From the NCBI GenBank assembly GCA_050084985.1, contig JBITNC010000001.1, forward strand, positions 212,536,001-212,600,000: 64,000 nt of DNA, in the 5' to 3' direction. Below are positions 24,401-37,407 of this stretch, piece by piece. A program made the translations under genes and the position numbers. The DNA is from Nageia nagi (taxonomy: Eukaryota; Pinophyta). The stretch's first letter is position 1. Every line of letters starts with the position of its first letter. The notes beneath the pieces were generated by a model. It saw nothing but the letters and a program-made list of their open reading frames with translations. It had not been told where the DNA came from and made no database searches.

Positions 24401-26338
24401 CCCCTTGGTCTAGATCATTTCCTTATTAATTATTGAGAGGATTTACTTATGAGGAGGTTGTTAATCAATCACTATAGGCTCCACCTCCTAAGGTTGCTCC
24501 CTACTATTCCTATTCACTAGCCCTACTAGGGGTAGTAGCTAATTCTACATCATTAAAGTTATATTTTAATGATAAGGTTCTTAATATGTAGATCATAAAA
24601 TCCATCCCTTAAGGTAGCTGCTATTACTTATTGTTAATCACTATCATTAGAGGAGGCCATAATTACATTTCACTACTATGAAATGAGATAAGAGTTGTTA
24701 ATACTTATCATGAATGATTTCATTATCTATTCATTGGAATTTGCTCCTCAAAAGGGTGGTTGGTGGAGAAAAAGTTGTAACTCTAGGTACTAACCCCATT
24801 GACAACTAGGATAAGCTTAAGATGTCCAAGCATTTTCATTTTACATTGCTAGACTCACTAATAATCTTATCACTTATAAAGGACCAACAAATGCATTCCT
24901 ATACACAAAATTATTTAGTGCTATTTTGGCATTGTCCATTGTCCCCACTCATAATGTGCATATGCCTGAATTCCTAGAAAGGATGTTTCCATAAAAATGA
25001 CTCAAGTGGTGTTCCAACTCATATAGGTCCATGCACCCTAAATAGATTACAACTTAGGTATCTCCCTCTCCTAATGTGTTGATTGATAAGTAAGTGGATT
25101 CTATGCCCCATAATAAAGATGTGGATCCCAAATGTAGTTCCATTAGTATCTTGGTGTATCAAATCAATCTTTGATATAGTTGGGATATTATCATCATTAT
25201 TAGATGTAGTTTTAATAGGGAGGAATCAAAGTAAGGGGGCCCAAACCTAGGTGGAATGGTATTTTTAGGATCAAAAGAACCACCATATCATTAGAAGATG
25301 GGAGCAGTTACCATGTGCTATGTTCAATAGCTACTTGCTCAAAAAAATGCCATGATTCATTCACATGGGATCATCTAATTCTTAATTTGGGTCATTAGCA
25401 TTGATTATAGGAGCATATATGAGGAGGCATGAGAGGAGGCAACACAACTATTTCTCTATCAATAATCATACTAGATTGGATCTAAGACTAAATACCAAAG
25501 GGGAATACTAAGTGAACAAAGCTTGCCACTAATATGGAGTCATCCTTGGTCACATTGGCATCCTAACTATTCTAATCAAAAATTTTCAATGGGGCTTGTT
25601 CTAGGGTTGGATGATTCACATCTCTTAAAGAAAGTCTTCTTCTTCTTCTTTAGAGAAACATAATTAGTGTTTCTTAATGTTTACTCCTTTAGCTCAATAT
25701 CATCATTGGTATCATGGGGGGAATCTATAACTAGAATTGGATGGGGCTTCATAAAAACACCTATAACAACCTTAAGACATGATTTGCTAGGAATCACTTG
25801 AGTTAAAATTATAGTGACCTGCATATCATCCATGTAAATGGTGGGGGTATAGTGGATCTACCAAATATCTATACAGGAGGTCAGTAGATGAACAAGAGAA
25901 ATCAAAATGAACAAAGTGAAGAATTAACAGTAGGGAGAGAAGCACATGTAGCAATAAATGCCTGGGTCTTGAGACCAAGGAAAGTAGTCATCAGAACCAT
26001 AACTCTTATCTTAGACTAGAGACTATTGACTAAATATCATTTACACCACTCCCCTAGAATCAATCATCAAGAAAGTGATGAAGCACCAATCATGCTAGAT
26101 CCACTCATACAACATCTAGAGCCATAGTCACCTTACTCCAAGATAGGGAAATGCCTCTATACACTATCATTGGTAAGCACCTAGAAGGCATCTAAGCAAG
26201 TAATCAGAAAGGTAGGAGTTAGAGCATAACCCACTCAATAGGCACTTGACTAAGTATAGGGGATTATTTATCCCATTAAACCTCTATACAAATTCAAGAT
26301 TACACCACCAATAGTGGTTTAATTAGTTTCTTTCTAGA

Positions 26339-27790
26339 TTGAAGTTGACTCATATCTATATGTGGTCCTAGGATCAGAGGCAAAGATAGCATCCAAAGAG
26401 ATAGGAGAAGTAATAGTTCAAGGTTAAGACTAAGTAACATAATCTTCAACCCTAGTTTCCTAAGTTGATTTAATCAAAAGAGAAGTAACACCTCACCTAA
26501 TATCTATTTCATATTGAGAACTAGTAGAAATGGAAGTAGCACTAATGATAGTTGATTCTATTTTTGACCCAATGAAAGAATCAATAGTAGATCCCACAGA
26601 TATCAATCAAGATTGACCTCATTCTCCAATTCTTGGATGAGAACCATAGCCCTCAACTTCCCTTTACCCTAGCTCTTGGCTATGTAACTCCATTTATTCA
26701 AACTTACTCTACCTCTCATATCACTATGCATAAGTTATGTGGTCTATGTGTCATGGATGGGATTTAGCATTAGGATAATTGTTAATGTCTCATAGTACCC
26801 ACACTTGTAGTTGCTTTGGTGATCCAATTTCTATTGGTTCATCTTTACTAAATGAAAGGAGGCTAGTCCTATAAGGATAGGCAAGATATTAGCTATTGAA
26901 TGGGCTCTATATGTGTATATGGGACTTGAAATGGAAGTGTGTATGGAGGCAAAATGCTAATGGATTAGGAATTATATTTGGTTATGTTTCTACTAAAAAT
27001 TAGCCTATTCATTATAATAAAACTTGATTAGCAATTCATGGACCAAGTGCTTGGGTATGCTTCTTGGCTACTTATGGCTCTCTAAATGGAACTCCAACCA
27101 CCTCTACTCAATAATGTGCAAGAGTGTTTAGACCCCAACTCATCATTCCCCCTATTACTATTCTACCTTTATTCCTATTAGCTCTATTACTACATCCACC
27201 TGCCATATGGATCTTTACCAGGAAGGTTAGGATAATCAAACCCCAAATAGGGTGGGTTTTATGGGTGAGGGCTCAAATCAAATTGATGTGATCTCTACTC
27301 TACATGTGCTTGCTCTTGGTGCTACTAAAATTAGTTCTTCTCTTTATGCTTACCTTGAAGCCCATCCATCCATCTATTGAGAGGCAAGAGCAAATAGATA
27401 TTATTATTGAAATGCTTGACCTTATTACAAATTACTAAATTGATTATGGGGCTTGGATATGATTTGTTTCTTGATGTGGCACTTTTTTCTATGACTACCT
27501 AAAGAGCCATGAGGTGTGGTATATTTACCTTATCCATGAATACATGCATATAGAAGTTCTCATATGTATTAATTTGGTTGGATAATACATTATTCCTACC
27601 CAAGTGTGATCCAAGTGAAAGGGATGGATAAGTTAATAGAATAGAAAATTGGTAATATGTTGAGTTTCATCATAAGAAGATAAATAATCTTGGTCAACAC
27701 ATTAAAATCTATCTAATTAAATGTTCCACTTAAGTTATTGATTCTCATCTTGTTTAGAACTCTGATTGAAATTGGGCATCTACTTGCCAC
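26339..27790 (+). repeat. Large direct repeat, unit 2
   Basis: Partner of 19946-21420. Shared landmarks include the stretch around GTGGTCCTAGGATCAGAGGC near 26360 and GCACTTTTTTCTATGACTAC near 27480. No coding content is recognised. Confidence 0.8.
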
Positions 27791-30700
27791 TAGTACTTTG
27801 ACCTAACTACCTTTAACTTGAGATTGAATTAGTAATAGTAGAGCCCTTATCATAATAGTAATCATTCCAACTTCATCAAAATTATGGAGAGTATGTTATA
27901 GCACCTGTAAAAGCTTTAATGGATACATATAGAAATCAATCTATGTAGTATGAACTCAAATAGTGAGTGGATTGGTAGGTGGGAGATCTAGTTGAATTGC
28001 TAAAGAGAAGGGTGGGTGTAAAAGCCTCTCATTCCATCATGTTTCTAGGCCTCATAATCCCCATAATTTCATGTGTAGTGCTAGTTGTATATTCTAAAAT
28101 GAAAGGGGGAGGGAGGGGAAGAGTGGGCTTAGGAGATGGAATGAAATAGTCAATGCACTCTCCCTAGCATTCCATCTACATCTACTATTAGTAGGACACC
28201 TGAACCCAAATCTTGAAAGCAACGGGGATTGGGAATTAAAGTAAAATATCATAAGAAATGATTTGGTTTTGATGAAAGGGTAATAGTTTATGGTTACCAA
28301 CCTTGCCCTCATTTCATCTGAAAAAGAATCAAGTAAAAGAGGTCCTACCTTGGAAAGCCTAGTACATTTTAAGGCTTTATTGTAAAACCCAACTATTCTA
28401 GAGAAGAACAAGCTAGAGAAATCATAGAAACTATCCCTTGGGTATGGGTAGGCCCTATCATTATTAGTTATGACACCTATCAACCTAGTTGAAACTCCCT
28501 ATGTATGGGTAGGCCCAAAAAAATACTCATTCCCTAAATGGATGAGAGGTTCTTGGCATTATGATTGAAGGGTGGGATAACCAAATGGATTGGTTGGTTG
28601 ATCCATAAACCATGATATGGTTGTGACCCCTACTATTCCAATAAGGGTAGGCATAAAATTAGTTACTACCATGATCACCTCTTTAAAATAATTGGAAGGG
28701 TTACATATGATTATTCCAAACACTAAAGATCCCCCTAATCATTATATGGATATCTCAAATTGAATATACTAGACTAACCCTCCCAGTATATGGATATTTA
28801 ATTGATGATGAGTGTTGTGCTATCCTCTCCATTAAATTGATCGATCTCTATTAGTTGATTAGTTAGGTAATCACTTTTCCATTGTATGCTTGTTGTAATA
28901 GTAGGGATATTGCATGAGAAAATTCTTATAGTATTGATCAAATGGGGATAAGCATTAACACTCTTTATAATTAAAGATTGGCCCTTATTACTATTCAAGG
29001 TTGGAAATAAGAAAGATTTGTTCTCACTTATGAGTCATTATATAGTATCAAGGTGGTATTATATCATTCCATTATTGTTTCCTTATTACAATAGTAGGGA
29101 CTCATTCATAAAAAGGTTGGTAATGCACCACCCCTAAAAAATAAGTTTCTCTCTCATCCCAAAGAGTGTAAGTTGTTCAATGATTTTAACTAGAGAAATC
29201 ATTAATAATTACCTCCTCCTAGATCTTGGATAAGATGATCAATAATTAGATTATCCCCCTACCTCAAAGTTTTACCTCCCTATTTCTCCCCTTCCCATAT
29301 GGCTCCTTTATAGCTTCCATAAGTTATCTACCCTATTGCATGCTCAAATGGTATTTCTTAGATATGCATCAACAACCACTTCTTATTGAAGAGAAATACC
29401 TTCTTAAACTAATAGAAAGGTTTAACGAATGAGCCTCCTTTTGCTTGTGCTTTAAAACCAACCCAATAAATAAATAATTTTCTTCATGCAGAAAGGAGGT
29501 AGTGAGAGGCACTCACTTCACCAACCTTGCTTTGGGATCCAAATTATTAACAACTAAACAAAAACTAATTAATATGCTCTTTTCTCTAGAATTAGAATTT
29601 AGAAATTAGATTATCTAGCTCCTTAGTTTGATTCGAGTAGGTGAATAATTCTAGCTAACCTTCACTAACTAATCTTTTGATAAGGCTAGATAATCCATAC
29701 CAAAATTGAGATTATCTAGCTAATTGGAAATATTGGAATATGAGGCACTAAAAGAAACATAAATCTAATATAGAATCCAATCATTTAAAGAAGCTAATCT
29801 GAAGCCCACCATAAATAATTCAATTAGATACGTATTAACTAGCCTACTATTTTTTTAGAGAAAATAACTTTACTTTTCTAGCCTCCCTAACTGGTAGAAT
29901 CTAGCCAATCACTACCTCATTCTATTAGCTCTTTCATTTTGGAAAGCATTTCTAATAGTAGGCACTCAATCTCAATTAGGTATGGGCTAGGCCCCTATAA
30001 AAAATGGTAATATGTTGTATAGTGACCACAACTATAATAATAAGGACTTTAATTATAGATAGTAGGGGCTCAACCTATTTGATTACCTACTTTCAATATA
30101 CATGCCCACCCTAGTAATTCAGCTTCATATATAGCTCATTGGAATGCTATAGTGGGAGCATGGAAATGATTCCCACCTTCAATAGTGTGATAAGGTTACA
30201 CCTCACCCCATTGAAGAATAAAAAATAGGGTATGTTGTTGTATTAGTAAACATGTTATGCATTTTACATAAGTGGTTATCCATAATCAATATTGATTTGG
30301 AAATGATTAGGGAAGTGGTGGTGTGGAACCCACCCACATATATAGATAGGGTCACTCCTACATAGAATAACTAGAATGGAGCAATTAGATCAAATATCAA
30401 CTCTATAGGGATTGGCATGGGTGGGGGGATGTAGAAGGAGCTTAGTTAATCAATTGATTAATCCATAGATGCTAATTGATCTAATGCTATGAATATCTAC
30501 AAATATTCTGATTGATCTAATGGGTGGAAGCGATGCAAAAATGGAATGATGCCTCCATTCTAATCAACCCCACCTACTTGAATAATGTGAGTATTTAGAT
30601 AAAATGGATAGGTGTGTTGGGCACTACTATTGGAATAAGGGGATTTGTCCCAACCTCATTGTACTGATACTCTAACTCAATATTGATTATCTTTCTGATG

Positions 30701-32100
30701 GTTTGGTGCTTCCTTGTACATACTAGAAAATTAAAAAATGATGTCTAGATCCTACCCATACCTAAGTGAGAGAAGGGACATATAGAATCTATCTTTTTTC
30801 AAGTACCTTTTCTCAAATGAAAGAAGCCCCTAACCTCCCTATTATTACTTAACCTTGAGAAATGGTGATCAATTTGTTTGGTTCATGAGCTAGTGCTTTG
30901 AGATCCTAAGTCTCTTTTTTGTGTCTCCAACTAGCTACTAGAGATGATAAAGGTGATGGAAGTGATGGAAGTAATGGAAGGGATGGAAAAAATGAAATAA
31001 GATGGTTGGCTCATGATCCCCATAGGGGAACCTATTATTGGAGTGGAAAAGCTAGGCTCAAGATTTGATAGGGAGAGTAAGTGTAGCAAGTGATAGCACA
31101 CACACCTCACCTCATTAAATAAACAAAGCATGATCACCATATTTAGTATTACTATTATTAAGGTAATTGCATTAGTAGTAGATTTCATGACATTGATACA
31201 AATAAATTTCATTTTATGGATTAGGCAATAGGTATCACTTGACATGGATATATATAGATTGAAGTAGAAGGCCATCTTTTAAGTCTAGTCTATCTTGTCC
31301 CATTAAGAATTTAAGGGCTTGAGATAAGGATATGGGAGACTACTATTTTGGGCATTGGGGCATGGGAAAGAGCATGAGAGAGCCACCACTACTTGAGCAT
31401 TGAAGAGCAAGCATGGGACAAGCAACTTGGATTAATAGGTTGGCCATTACCAAGAGCATCCCTTATATAGATTCATGTGAGCATGTGACTTGTGGTGATG
31501 AGATAGAGATAAATATTAAACATTTATTTTCTAGTCTAATTGTAATGCTTCAAATTGAAGTAATTCATGAAGGATCAGATGCAATCATAGGTATGTTATT
31601 ACCCCTTAATAATAATACTAAATAGGGATTTAAGTAACCAATGTAGATACTTGATCCTATCAAGTTCGTGAGTAACACCTAATCCAATTAACCATTCATT
31701 TCCATTTCTAGTGTCATGAAGGACACCTCTTAAATAATAGAAAGCACCTTGGATAATAATAGGGGGAAGAAATAGGGGTGGGATTTGGAGCAATAGAGGA
31801 GCTATGGCTATGGATACACCCATTTTTGTATTTGAATGGGCAATTCCTAATATATGAGAAATTTGCTTATTCTAATAGTAGGGTGCTAAGGTTGATTATG
31901 TGGGATAAGAGTGAGCAATTTCTTGATTATTCAAGCTCATTACTATTCATTTAGGGATGCTCCCCCAACTCACTAGTTGCATAATGGATCTTCTCTCATG
32001 TTGACCCCCCTTAAATAGTATGCTTGGGATCTACATCGCAAGCCCTTTCTTTCCAAGGGTGGGGTAGGGTCAAGTGTGTTCATTCATTTGATTTATTTTA

Positions 32101-32700
32101 TTAAATTATGAAAAATGATGGAATATAAGAGAAATAATGTAAAATTGATGAGGATTTAGCATCATTTGGGTAGATATGAATTAGGATTATAGGTTTAACA
32201 TAAGCTTATAATATAGCCACATGTAATTCTGAATCGATCGATGTAGAAATGATTGATAGAGGAATAAGATCTTTTATGAGATACAAAATATTATTCATAC
32301 ATAGCATAGTATAAACAACCCACTTAAGGGAAGAAATAAAGGATTAGCTCTAGGAGTATTGGGAAAGGTGCCAATGATAGTGGTGCTCCTACAAGTAATG
32401 GGGAGTTAAAGAAATGGGGCCCATTTTTTTGGAATCCCACCATAGTGATTTTGATGAACGTTAAGAATGAGATACCTAAAGTAATAATGGAATGACTTAT
32501 CAATTTAAACCTATATGGTATCATACCTTAAGGATTACAAAAGGGTAGAGTAAAAATGACCAATATGTAGGAGAGAAACTTTTGCTTCATGTTGGAAACA
32601 TCACCTATTTGTTTGTTTACCAAGGTTAGAATGAAATCAAGGATTGCCAATCATTTTGGTACTAAGTTTCCCCCATTCTTAGGAATAAGACTGAATTGAT
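32101..32700 (-). pseudogene. atp6: Mitochondrial atp6 relic (ATP synthase F0 subunit a)
   Basis: Minus-strand reading gives the plant mitochondrial ATP6 order. First comes PKNGGNLVPK*LAIL with LDFILTLVNKQIGD (32590-32690), then KQKFLSYILVIFTLPFCNP. Next is an uninterrupted stretch starting MIPYRFKLISHSIITLGIS (32524-32324) with GFQKNGPHFF and PFPILLELILYFFP. After a gap and frameshift come MLCMNNILYLI, then SELHVAIL*AYVKPIILIHIY and PNDA near the end. The gap removes the helix that carries the essential Arg of subunit a. Stops match TGG-to-TGA and CAA-to-TAA changes. The natural product is the proton-channel subunit of ATP synthase in the inner mitochondrial membrane. Here it is a dead nuclear copy and the best proof of organelle origin. 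Confidence 0.88.
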
Positions 32701-33202
32701 GTTAGAAGTATGAACAAGGGGGAATTTTTGAATAATAAATACAAGTTTCTTATCTTCATGGGAATCAATGGGATAATGGAAAATTTCTCAAGTGGGTTGT
32801 TTGGCATGATAAAGATTTTTATTTGTATTTGGTACCACTAAGAAACTATTTTTTCAACTATTTCCTTAATATACAAGGGAAATCCTTGCTTACCCTTTAG
32901 TGAGATGAGAAAAGGGGAATTTTTCATGTAGATAATGGATGAATTCATCTCCTTAAACTAGAAACTATGAACTTTTGGATAATATTTAATCATGAAGTCC
33001 ATTCATTTCAAACATGGTACCGTACTCATCATAGGCACTTTCATACACCACTATCTCATGGTGTTTGTTGCTAGCTAACACTTCTACCTCACTAAATAGC
33101 AATAAGAATTACTCTTATATTATGAATTACCAAAGCATTTGATAAAGAGTAGCCATTTTATCCATTGAAAAACTATTCAAGGGATGGGTGGGGGCTATTG
33201 GA

Positions 33203-33274
33203 GGAATCGATTAGATTCAAACCTACAAATGGAAGCTTTGTAGACTCCTACCTTAGCCACTTAGCTATGGTTCC
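33203..33274 (-). pseudogene. tRNA-like 72-bp sequence, possible tRNA-Cys relic
   Basis: On the minus strand the 72 bases fold as a cloverleaf. The acceptor is GGAACCA/CGATTCC (5 of 7 pairs), the D arm is AGCTAAGTGGCTAAGGT, and the anticodon stem GGAGT/GCTTC has five pairs including one G-T. The loop is CTACAAA, with T loop TTTGAAT on a GTAGG/CTAAT stem. The present anticodon is ACA; one deamination back gives CTGCAAA, so GCA (Cys) is likely. It lies 0.5 kb upstream of the atp6 relic on the same strand. The identity is tentative. Confidence 0.5.
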
Positions 33275-35777
33275 CCATTAATATGCTTCTCATCCCAATT
33301 AAGAATATATAGGTGCATTGAATGATAGGGGAGTAGAGGTCCATTATTAGATAGAATGTAAAGGGGAAAGCATAATATAGGTGAATATGGGTTTTTAAAA
33401 AAATAATTATCTCAAGCATTAAGATGATTCTCCTAACTTGAACATTTCTTACTTCTTTGATAAGGGTGAAAACCTATAGATTAACTTTCATATTATTAGA
33501 AATCTAATCTAGTAGGCCATTCTTCTTAAGTGTAACTATCTAGTCAAGTGTAAGACATATCTCAAACCCCTCCCCTATAACCTGAATCACTTCTATTGAA
33601 TTCCTTTCCCTCACCCTCCATTTAGAGATAGATAGGAATTAGTGTGTAAGAGTAGCTCGACCATGCCAACTCCCACATAATGGATTGAGCATGGAATCTA
33701 AGGATTTAGAAAAAAACTTCTTTCTTCCTCACCTTCAAATAGGGCCCCCCCTTCTCCATATACTAAGGGGCTAGGCTGCACCCCACCAACTCTCTCACAT
33801 ATGTTAAAATAACTATGTTGAAAAGGGGAGAGAAAGTGTTTCTAGAATATAGAACAAGCTATGCTTCTAATAAGTAATAAACTTCCTTCCCCTTGAATAA
33901 TAAAAGGGAGTGAAGGGGATAGGGTGGGGTGTGAACTTAATGAACTTTCAAGTGATCAATGAGTTTCTTCTAAATTGAAATAATCAAGAACCTCAACCCC
34001 TTATTTACTTCTTCTAATTACTAAGAGGGTAGGTGTGAGTGGCTAGGTTCATTTAGGAATTGGATATTGTAGGTGTCATATATATTAGGAATTACTATTT
34101 TATAGCAAAGTAGGTATTCTAAATTTCATCCCACCCACCCTTTTCTATATAATGGATGATGGCCTTCCCCCTATTCAATTATTATCTAAGATGAATTGCT
34201 CTACTATGATGAATTGGGCACTAATATCTTACTCTATTATTCTAGAAGCATTAATAAGTAAATTAATGAGCAAATCCTAATGCTTATTTCTTATTATTTA
34301 GGAGTATAAACTACCCTACTATTCCTTCCCCACCCATGGCCCTAGGGATTGAAATCACTTAGATTGGAATTACCCACTTCATCCATGTCAATAGCCCCTA
34401 CACTAATAGTTTCTACTCCATTAATATGCATTAACATTGGAATGGGAGAGGGAGAGTCTAGGGTTGCTAATGATTAGAGGGGTGTGATAAGGGGAGGCAT
34501 TGCTTTTGATTCAATAGTGTTAGTCAACTAACTATCACTCCCCTAATTATTTTTTAGGTAGATGGGTTGTCCATATCCACTATTGATGGCATTGGAGGAG
34601 GTTGGTTGTTGGTAGTATTGATTGCACTCGACCTCAACTCCTCCTCTAATTAATGGATAAGAATCTTTCCACATAGCTACCACCCACCCCTCAATAACTA
34701 CTTCCATTACATTACATATTATTGAATCAAGTAGATGAGAAATATTCTCCCTCCTATCACTACAAGGGCTTGAACATTCATTAAGCAAATTTATGAGGTT
34801 GAGGGGTAAGCAATTAGAGATCCCTACTATTATGATGGGGGAGAAATAGCTAAAATAAACCTTTTCTTTAGGTGGGCTCAATGATTTAAGAGTAGGGTGA
34901 ATTCAAAATCATGGGTAGATGAGAATTATAGAATACCCCTATTACAATATTGGTCATAACATAACCCTCGATGATGCTAGTCTTGGTAATAATCCATTAT
35001 CAACTAGTTGATTTTATTATATATATACTTAAAGTAGTACTATGTATTGATATACAGAATAGCATCTCCTAAGCTTGTAACTGGTTATGGCTTGACTCAA
35101 AGTTTTGAATATATGAGGGTCCTTCTAGATAATGGAGAAAGTACTTGAATAGCTTAGCAAAGGCACTATTGATATTCAAGAGGCTCCTTTTTGAGTGCTT
35201 TGTTATCCAAGGCATCATGCCCAACTTTGATAGGAAATTCTACTCTTAGGATTTCTTGTTCAATTCCATGACTTTGAACATGGGATACATTTGATAAGCC
35301 ATCTCTCTTAATAATAACCTATCAAGCATAAGCAAGTTTGTATGGTTCTTTCATTATACCATAAACCCTAGCATGAGCTCCTTCTCAATAAACCATTGGC
35401 CCATCAACTTCTTAGCAAAACCTAGGGAGACTAGTCTCTCTAACCATTCATACACCACTAGGAATTAATAATGATGATAAGAGAGGTGAAACCTTAATAC
35501 TAGGGAGTGTATTAGCGATCCCTTCCCTTGGATAGTGGGCAATTGAAGACCTTTATTTTTTGGGTGGGTAATTAGGAATGGGAAAGAAGCTTGAATATTC
35601 CAAAGCCAACTACTATAACAAGAGTTGGTAGTCTTATCATCCCTTCTATAATATAAAGGTTTGATATTATTGAGTATGAATAAAGGCTACTTCTATTTTA
35701 TTTGATTGATCTAGTTTTCAAATCATTCATTAGTGTTAGTTTTAGTGTCCCCCTATTGATACAAATTAATAGCTTTA

Positions 35778-37407
35778 TTGGATCCCATCGACTAGATTCA
35801 TATGCACATTACCAACTATATGGATTCAACTAATCATTAATATGTAAATAGTATTTGGGTTGGGAGCACAGAGTGGAATTTGGGCCCTATTTATCTGATT
35901 AGAGTCAATGGGTCTATAGTTGCATTCTCAAGATTAGGTAGGTCCCTTCTATTTGATAATTCAATCATGGAAGCTTGGTTTTCTAATGGGTGAGGGTGGG
36001 TGACATAAATAGCTACCCCCACTTTGTGTCCTCTAAGCTTCCTATTATTAGTATCAAAGTAGTTCTAATAAAGGGATCACCATAGAATAGGCTATTGAAT
36101 AAATAAGGCTATTAGCATTATTACAATGGGTGAGGGGAGGTGGGGCTATTAGCTAGATTCTTGCTTCCTTATATTAATACCTTAATTGGCCAATGCCCAC
36201 TATGAAGTCTAGATGGCCCACTATCTAATGCTTCTATGTAGCTAGGTCTTGGTAGCCTTTTTCCTAGGATTAGGTGGGCATAGTTACTTGTGTTGGTGTC
36301 CTTTAATAGAATTTTCTAGGGTAAGAGAGGGAATATGGGTAGTTTGATTGGCCTTTTTCTCTTTTCTTACTAATATGCAATAGAATAGAAACTTCTATAT
36401 ACAAAGTAATAGGTTACTAGGGTACTAGTATCTATTTGATGTAGGATGCTTAGCCATCTCTCCTTATGATTAGGGCCCAATTATCGATATGCAATAGAGA
36501 AGAATAGGTATATGATGCCATCCTTATGCTAACCATTAATAGCAAACTATTAATGTGAATCTAATACTAGTGGTACAAAACTCAGTTTCTAACCCTTATT
36601 AAGATGGCTAGCTTTATGACTAATATCTAATTAATTTGTTGGCTAATATGGTCTACTGGTGGGGACTAGCCCTTAATGACTAATAATCTTTTGTTTCACC
36701 AACATTAGTATGTAGTATATGATTCACTTTGAATCAATACAATAGTTCAGCATGCTAACTCCTATTCTTGATCTTGAATCGATCATGAAGAAATAATTAC
36801 GAGTTATGCTAGCTTGATCTTAGTTCTTAAAGTAACAATCCTAGATAAATGGTTTAGTTTTCATTCCTAAATACCTAATCCTAACTAGGAAATCTAAATT
36901 GGGCTAGATTGGACTTCCCTACATTACCTAAACACCCTTTTCATTTGAGTACATGAACCATCATTTTTAGTAGGAAGAGGTCGATCAAGTGCATGCATAA
37001 ATGCCTCGTTCATTATCAAAGTAATATAATTTGGGAATAGATCCCTACCATTGTAATAAGGGGTGCTAACACTAAATGATTCTTTCTTGAATGACCCAAC
37101 TTCCCTTCTTAAACAAATGACTCTTGAATGCACTATGTCTCTAGAACCACTCTTGCTTGGATGACTCAACTCGAGTTCCTCCACCTAGTAATAGGTTGAG
37201 CAAACATATTTTTCCATAGATCTACTCTTCTCAAATCAATAGTAGGGGGTTAGGTCCTCGACCTCTGATTAAAGTACATATTTCTTGTATTGCCAAGAAT
37301 TAATCAAGAGTAGGGGCTCCTTACCCCTAAACTTGATGGCTCTTCAAGGAATTGAATAATGATGGGAGAATAATGGAAGTAGAGATTACATCTATTGCTA
37401 GTGCTTG
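35778..37407 (+). repeat. Partner copy of the insert in the copy 1 LTR
   Basis: Aligns with 11652-13016 in the same orientation and is longer because of about 340 bp near 36560-36900. It lies inside the inferred NUMT block. It holds no gene I can recognise; the minus-strand open frame 36924-37184 is not conserved intact in the partner. Confidence 0.75.

Noticed and set aside
19946-27790. The 1.45 kb direct repeats as LTRs of one large element
   Set aside because: Ends lack TG...CA, no primer site or polypurine tract borders them, and no gag or pol lies between.
28094-28483. 129-codon minus-strand open frame in the organelle-like block
   Set aside because: No recognised domain, Phe/Ser/Leu-rich low-quality sequence, no conserved partner seen; kept only as part of the block description.
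35040-35470. Minus-strand fragment with YEWLERLVSLGFAKKLMGQW as a possible organelle gene
   Set aside because: Looks coding-like over a short stretch, but I could not match it to any mitochondrial protein and later parts are broken.
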